Origin: Micractinium sp. NFX-FRZ
Taxonomy: Eukaryota > Chlorophyta > Trebouxiophyceae > Chlorellales > Chlorellaceae
Reading direction: 5' to 3'
Assembly: GCA_029339195.1 (NCBI GenBank)
Contig: JAPTJF010000562.1
Location: 1-36,251, forward strand
Length of the DNA: 36,251 nt
Part shown: piece by piece, positions 33,601 through 36,251 of the stretch
Position numbering within the stretch: position 1 is the first letter of the stretch
Layout of the letters: every line of letters starts with the position of its first letter
Position numbers and translations under genes: made by a program
The notes under the pieces: model-generated
Seen by the model: the letters and a program-made list of their open reading frames with translations, nothing else
Databases searched by the model: none
What the model was told of the DNA's origin: nothing

Positions 33601-36251
33601 TCGGAAGCGTGCCCAACCGGCCCGCGTGCTGAAACTGATGCCTCCCCCCTTGCCCAGCCTTCTTCCTGCCTTGTCATCTGCCCCCGCCCTCCGCCCCCTG
33701 CCCTGCCCGCCTGGTTGCAGATGGCCGCACCGAGGTGGGCCTGGTGTTCAAGTGCGGCTCGTTCAACACCATTGACATCAACAGGCCCATTGGTGAGCAG
33801 GGCAAGCCGGGGGGGCGGTGGGAAGAGGAGGACGGCGCCAGCCACACGCCGCTGCTGGGGGAAGGCTGCCGCTGTAGGCCAGTGCTGCCGCTGCCCTGGC
33901 CGCCATGTGCTCTCTGCTGCTATTTGCAAGCAGCACCAGGGCGGGCCAGCTGGCTGGCTTGCCCCACACCTCACCTTGACTCCCCTTCCACCACTACTGG
34001 TTTCCTTGTCTGTCCCGCAGGCCTCGGGCATCGCAAGCAAGCAGAGCCCGCACCAGGCCTGCCCCTCTGCTGCTGTGCTGCTCCAACACCTCTCACCATA
34101 CTCTCCTTTTCTCACGGTTCTCTTGTCCGCAGGCCTCATGCGGCGCAAGCAGAACCCCCACCAGTCTAACCAGGAGCTGGTGGACGTCATCTGGCTGCCC
34201 GTGGACACAGCCTCCTTCCCAGACGCAGTCAAACGCATGCTGCCGCAGGCCTCCGCCGACTGGTGAGCGCGCCGGGCTGGGACTGGCTGCCTCTGGCGTA
34301 TTGCCCGCCTGGCTTGGGCTGCCGCCTGCCTTTTGTACATGTACTTTCCCTGCCTGCTATCTGCCTGCTGGCTTGCACACCTGTGCCGTTACTTTGCCTT
34401 GGGTGCACCAGCAAGCTGCTCTCCGGCAGGCAACCCAAGCGCCGCCCGCTGCGTCGCTGACCCCAGCTGCCCGCCCGCCCGCCCTGCCCTGCCCCGCCCT
34501 CCCTTGCCTGGTGCAGGCGCAAGGACAGCCACCTGGGTTGGGCGCTGCTGCCGCTGACCACCAGCCACATGCCGCCGTACTCTGAAGGCGGCAAGCCCGC
34601 CAGCCAAACCTCCTCCTTCACCTTCACCATCCGCTCGGCACCCGGCGCTCCTGGCGCGCCTACTGGCGCCGGCGCCGCTGGCGCTGCTGGCGCCGGCGCC
34701 GCGGCAGCTCCCCCGCACCCCCCCTCGCCGCGCAGCAACGCCGCTGGGCCGGGCGGCGGCGCGCAGGCACCGGCAGCCACGGCGGGCATGCAGCTGCCTC
34801 CAATGATGGGCGGCGGCGCTGGTGCGGGGGCCATGAATGGGTTTGGCGTGCCGCAAGCCACGGGCGGCGCCGGCGGCGGGCTGCCCCTGGGCCTCAACAT
34901 TCCTGGGCTGGGTGGCGGGCTGGGCCTCCCCCCGCCGCTGCCACAGCAGCAGCAGCAGCAGCAGCAGCGGCTGGGCGGCGGGCTGGGCCTGCCGCCGCCG
35001 CTGCCGCAGCCGCAGCAGCTGGGGCAGCTGGGGCAGGGCGGCTTCATGGGCGATCAGCTGGGAGCGCTGCGCATGCAGCAGCAGCGGGGCATGCCCCCGG
35101 GGCTGCCCAGCCACCTGCAGCAGCATCAGCAGCAGCCGGGCCTCCCGCCCGGACTGATGTTTGGGCAGCAGCAGCAGCAGCCGCCGGCGGCGCTGCAGCA
35201 GCAGCAGCAGCAGCCGCAGCAGCCGCAGCCATTTGGCGGGCTGCCGGGGCTGCCTGGTGACCTGTCGGCGGGCCTGGCGGGCCTGGACCCTGGCATGCTG
35301 CAGAGCCTCATGCAGATGCCTAACTTGGACCTCTTCAGCTCTGGCCAGATGGCAAACGGCGGCGGGCGCGGCGCGCACCAGCCGCCGCCCGCGCAGCAGC
35401 AGCAGCAGCCGCAGCAGCCGCCGGCGCTGGCGCAGCGGCAGCAGCAGCTGGGGCCTGCCGCGCTGCCCCCGGAGCTGGCCAACCTGCTGAAAGAGGACAG
35501 CCTGTCGCCCTTTGAGGACCCCAACTTCCAGCAGCTGATGTCCATGGTGGCGGCCAACGCGCCACCTGGCAGCGGCGTCGGCCGCGGCCCCGCCCCCACC
35601 AGCGGCGGCAGCACCGGGCGCGGCGGCGGCGGGCGCGACAAGGCTGTCAAGCGCAAAGCAGGTGCGGCGGCGGGGCGGGGGGATGCCAGGCAGCAGCCGG
35701 GGGCGGGGCAGGCTGTGGCTGCCGCTCAGTCAACAGCGTGTGAGGGGCTGCAGCATCCCTGGGGACCCAGCTTTGTCTGCCCTGCCCTGCCCTGCCAACT
35801 CAGGTGACCCATGCCCAGCACTCGCACCCACCCTGCGTGCCACCTCTTTGTAGCACCTTTTGGTGCGGCACGTGCCTGCCCTACGTGGAAGCAGATGGGC
35901 CCTCCCCCCTCTCTCCTGTCCTGTCTGCTTCTCTGCGTCGGTCCAACCGTTGCCTGCCTGCCGTGCCGCCCCCTGTGCCGTGCAGACACGTCCCTGGAGA
36001 CGTGGATGGACATGAACAAGAATCTGGACTTGGATGGCAGCCTCCCCCCCAACGTCGCCCCTCTGGAGTCCCTCTTCACCTCCCTGCTGCCAGACGGCAG
36101 CGAGCTGAGCGGGGATGGCGGCCTGCCCCCGCCGCCGCCTGTCGGCTTCTTCCCTGCCATGCCCAGCGCCGGCGGGGAGGCGGGCGGGCGCAAGGAGGGC
36201 GGCGGGCACGCGCCCAAGTCACCCCGCGCAGAGGCGGCGGCGGCGGGCGCG
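30645..36251 (+). CDS. CBP60-like regulator with Cys-rich N-terminus and Gln/Pro-rich tail (3' end outside window)
   Basis: Probable DNA-binding transcription regulator. Eleven exons agree in phase: 30645-30679, 30810-31008, 31507-31833, 32338-32427, 32782-32869, 33143-33210, 33376-33466, 33721-33792, 34133-34262, 34517-35661 and 35986 to the edge, giving at least 837 residues. Residues 11-32 are a Cys-rich knuckle (HDCQNLGCANTACNLC and RRRC). Residues 33 to about 325 follow CBP60 order: IYVVVQDEASGQLVQQG, ILISIIDARKFE, LPDLKITDSSEAL, PPFRLSVRAV, FALSEPFVVATARVKG, helices around QFRDLVEAAERNKALRETL, KGWDVARDHVRKAV, and LRVYHPDGRTEVGLVFKCGS. The remainder is Gln-, Gly- and Pro-rich with several poly-Gln tracts (about 450-700), typical of an activation region. 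No calmodulin-binding helix was identified. The start is the first ATG after an in-frame stop. Confidence 0.75.
34014..34060 (+). repeat. Decoy acceptor and exon-start echo in intron 8 of the CBP60-like gene
   Basis: CCGCAGGCCTCGGGCATCGC, then AAGCAAGCAG and CCCGCACCAG, resembles the true junction 112 bases later (CCGCAGGCCTCATGCGGCGC, AAGCAG, CCCCCACCAG at 34127-34172). Using the decoy would keep phase at first, reading GLGHRKQAEPAPGL. Confidence 0.7.

Noticed and set aside
32338..34266. Plus-strand 642-codon frame read as one exon
   Set aside because: It contains several real exons, but between them the translation turns to Pro/Gly noise bounded by clean GT and AG sites, so introns are the better reading.

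Overview
The window looks like nuclear DNA of a green alga, most likely a Chlorella-type trebouxiophyte. It is very GC-rich. Every convincing gene is split into short exons by GT-AG introns that often end in GCAG. Codon third positions are G/C, low-complexity Ala, Gln and Pro tracts are common, and two genes are followed by TGTAA, the usual green-algal poly(A) signal. I saw no rRNA, tRNA, CRISPR array or complete transposon. All gene models were built by hand from open frames, splice sites and phase agreement; no alignment was run.

Layout, left to right. (1) 1-4231, minus: a nuclear protein with an N-terminal telobox-type Myb/SANT domain and a later PHD finger, cut by the left edge. (2) 5195-9266, plus: a plastid-targeted fold-type IV PLP aminotransferase (D-amino-acid/branched-chain type) in nine exons. 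It is divergent from gene 1 across about 1 kb. (3) 9831-11121, minus: a small nuclear protein with a SAP-like N-terminus and a bipartite NLS, convergent with gene 2. (4) 12548-21563, minus: a secreted protein of about 633 residues in 24 small exons. Its first third is a degenerate S1 (trypsin-fold) protease and the rest is a domain I do not recognise. (5) 22517-24905, minus: a short Swp1/ribophorin II subunit of oligosaccharyltransferase. (6) 25574-29116, minus: a type I membrane protein with a Pro/Ser-rich ectodomain. (7) 30645 to the right edge, plus: a regulator whose core follows the fold order of plant CBP60 proteins, with a Cys-rich N-terminal extension and a Gln/Pro-rich tail.

The genes do not form a pathway. 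Genes 4, 5 and 6 are all secretory-pathway genes in tandem on the minus strand. Genes 1, 3 and 7 are likely nuclear. The most striking points are the CBP60-like protein in an alga, the S1 pseudoprotease fused to an unknown domain, and a pattern in which introns carry decayed copies of the neighbouring exon edge with its splice site. That pattern occurs in four introns of gene 2 and in single introns of genes 6 and 7.
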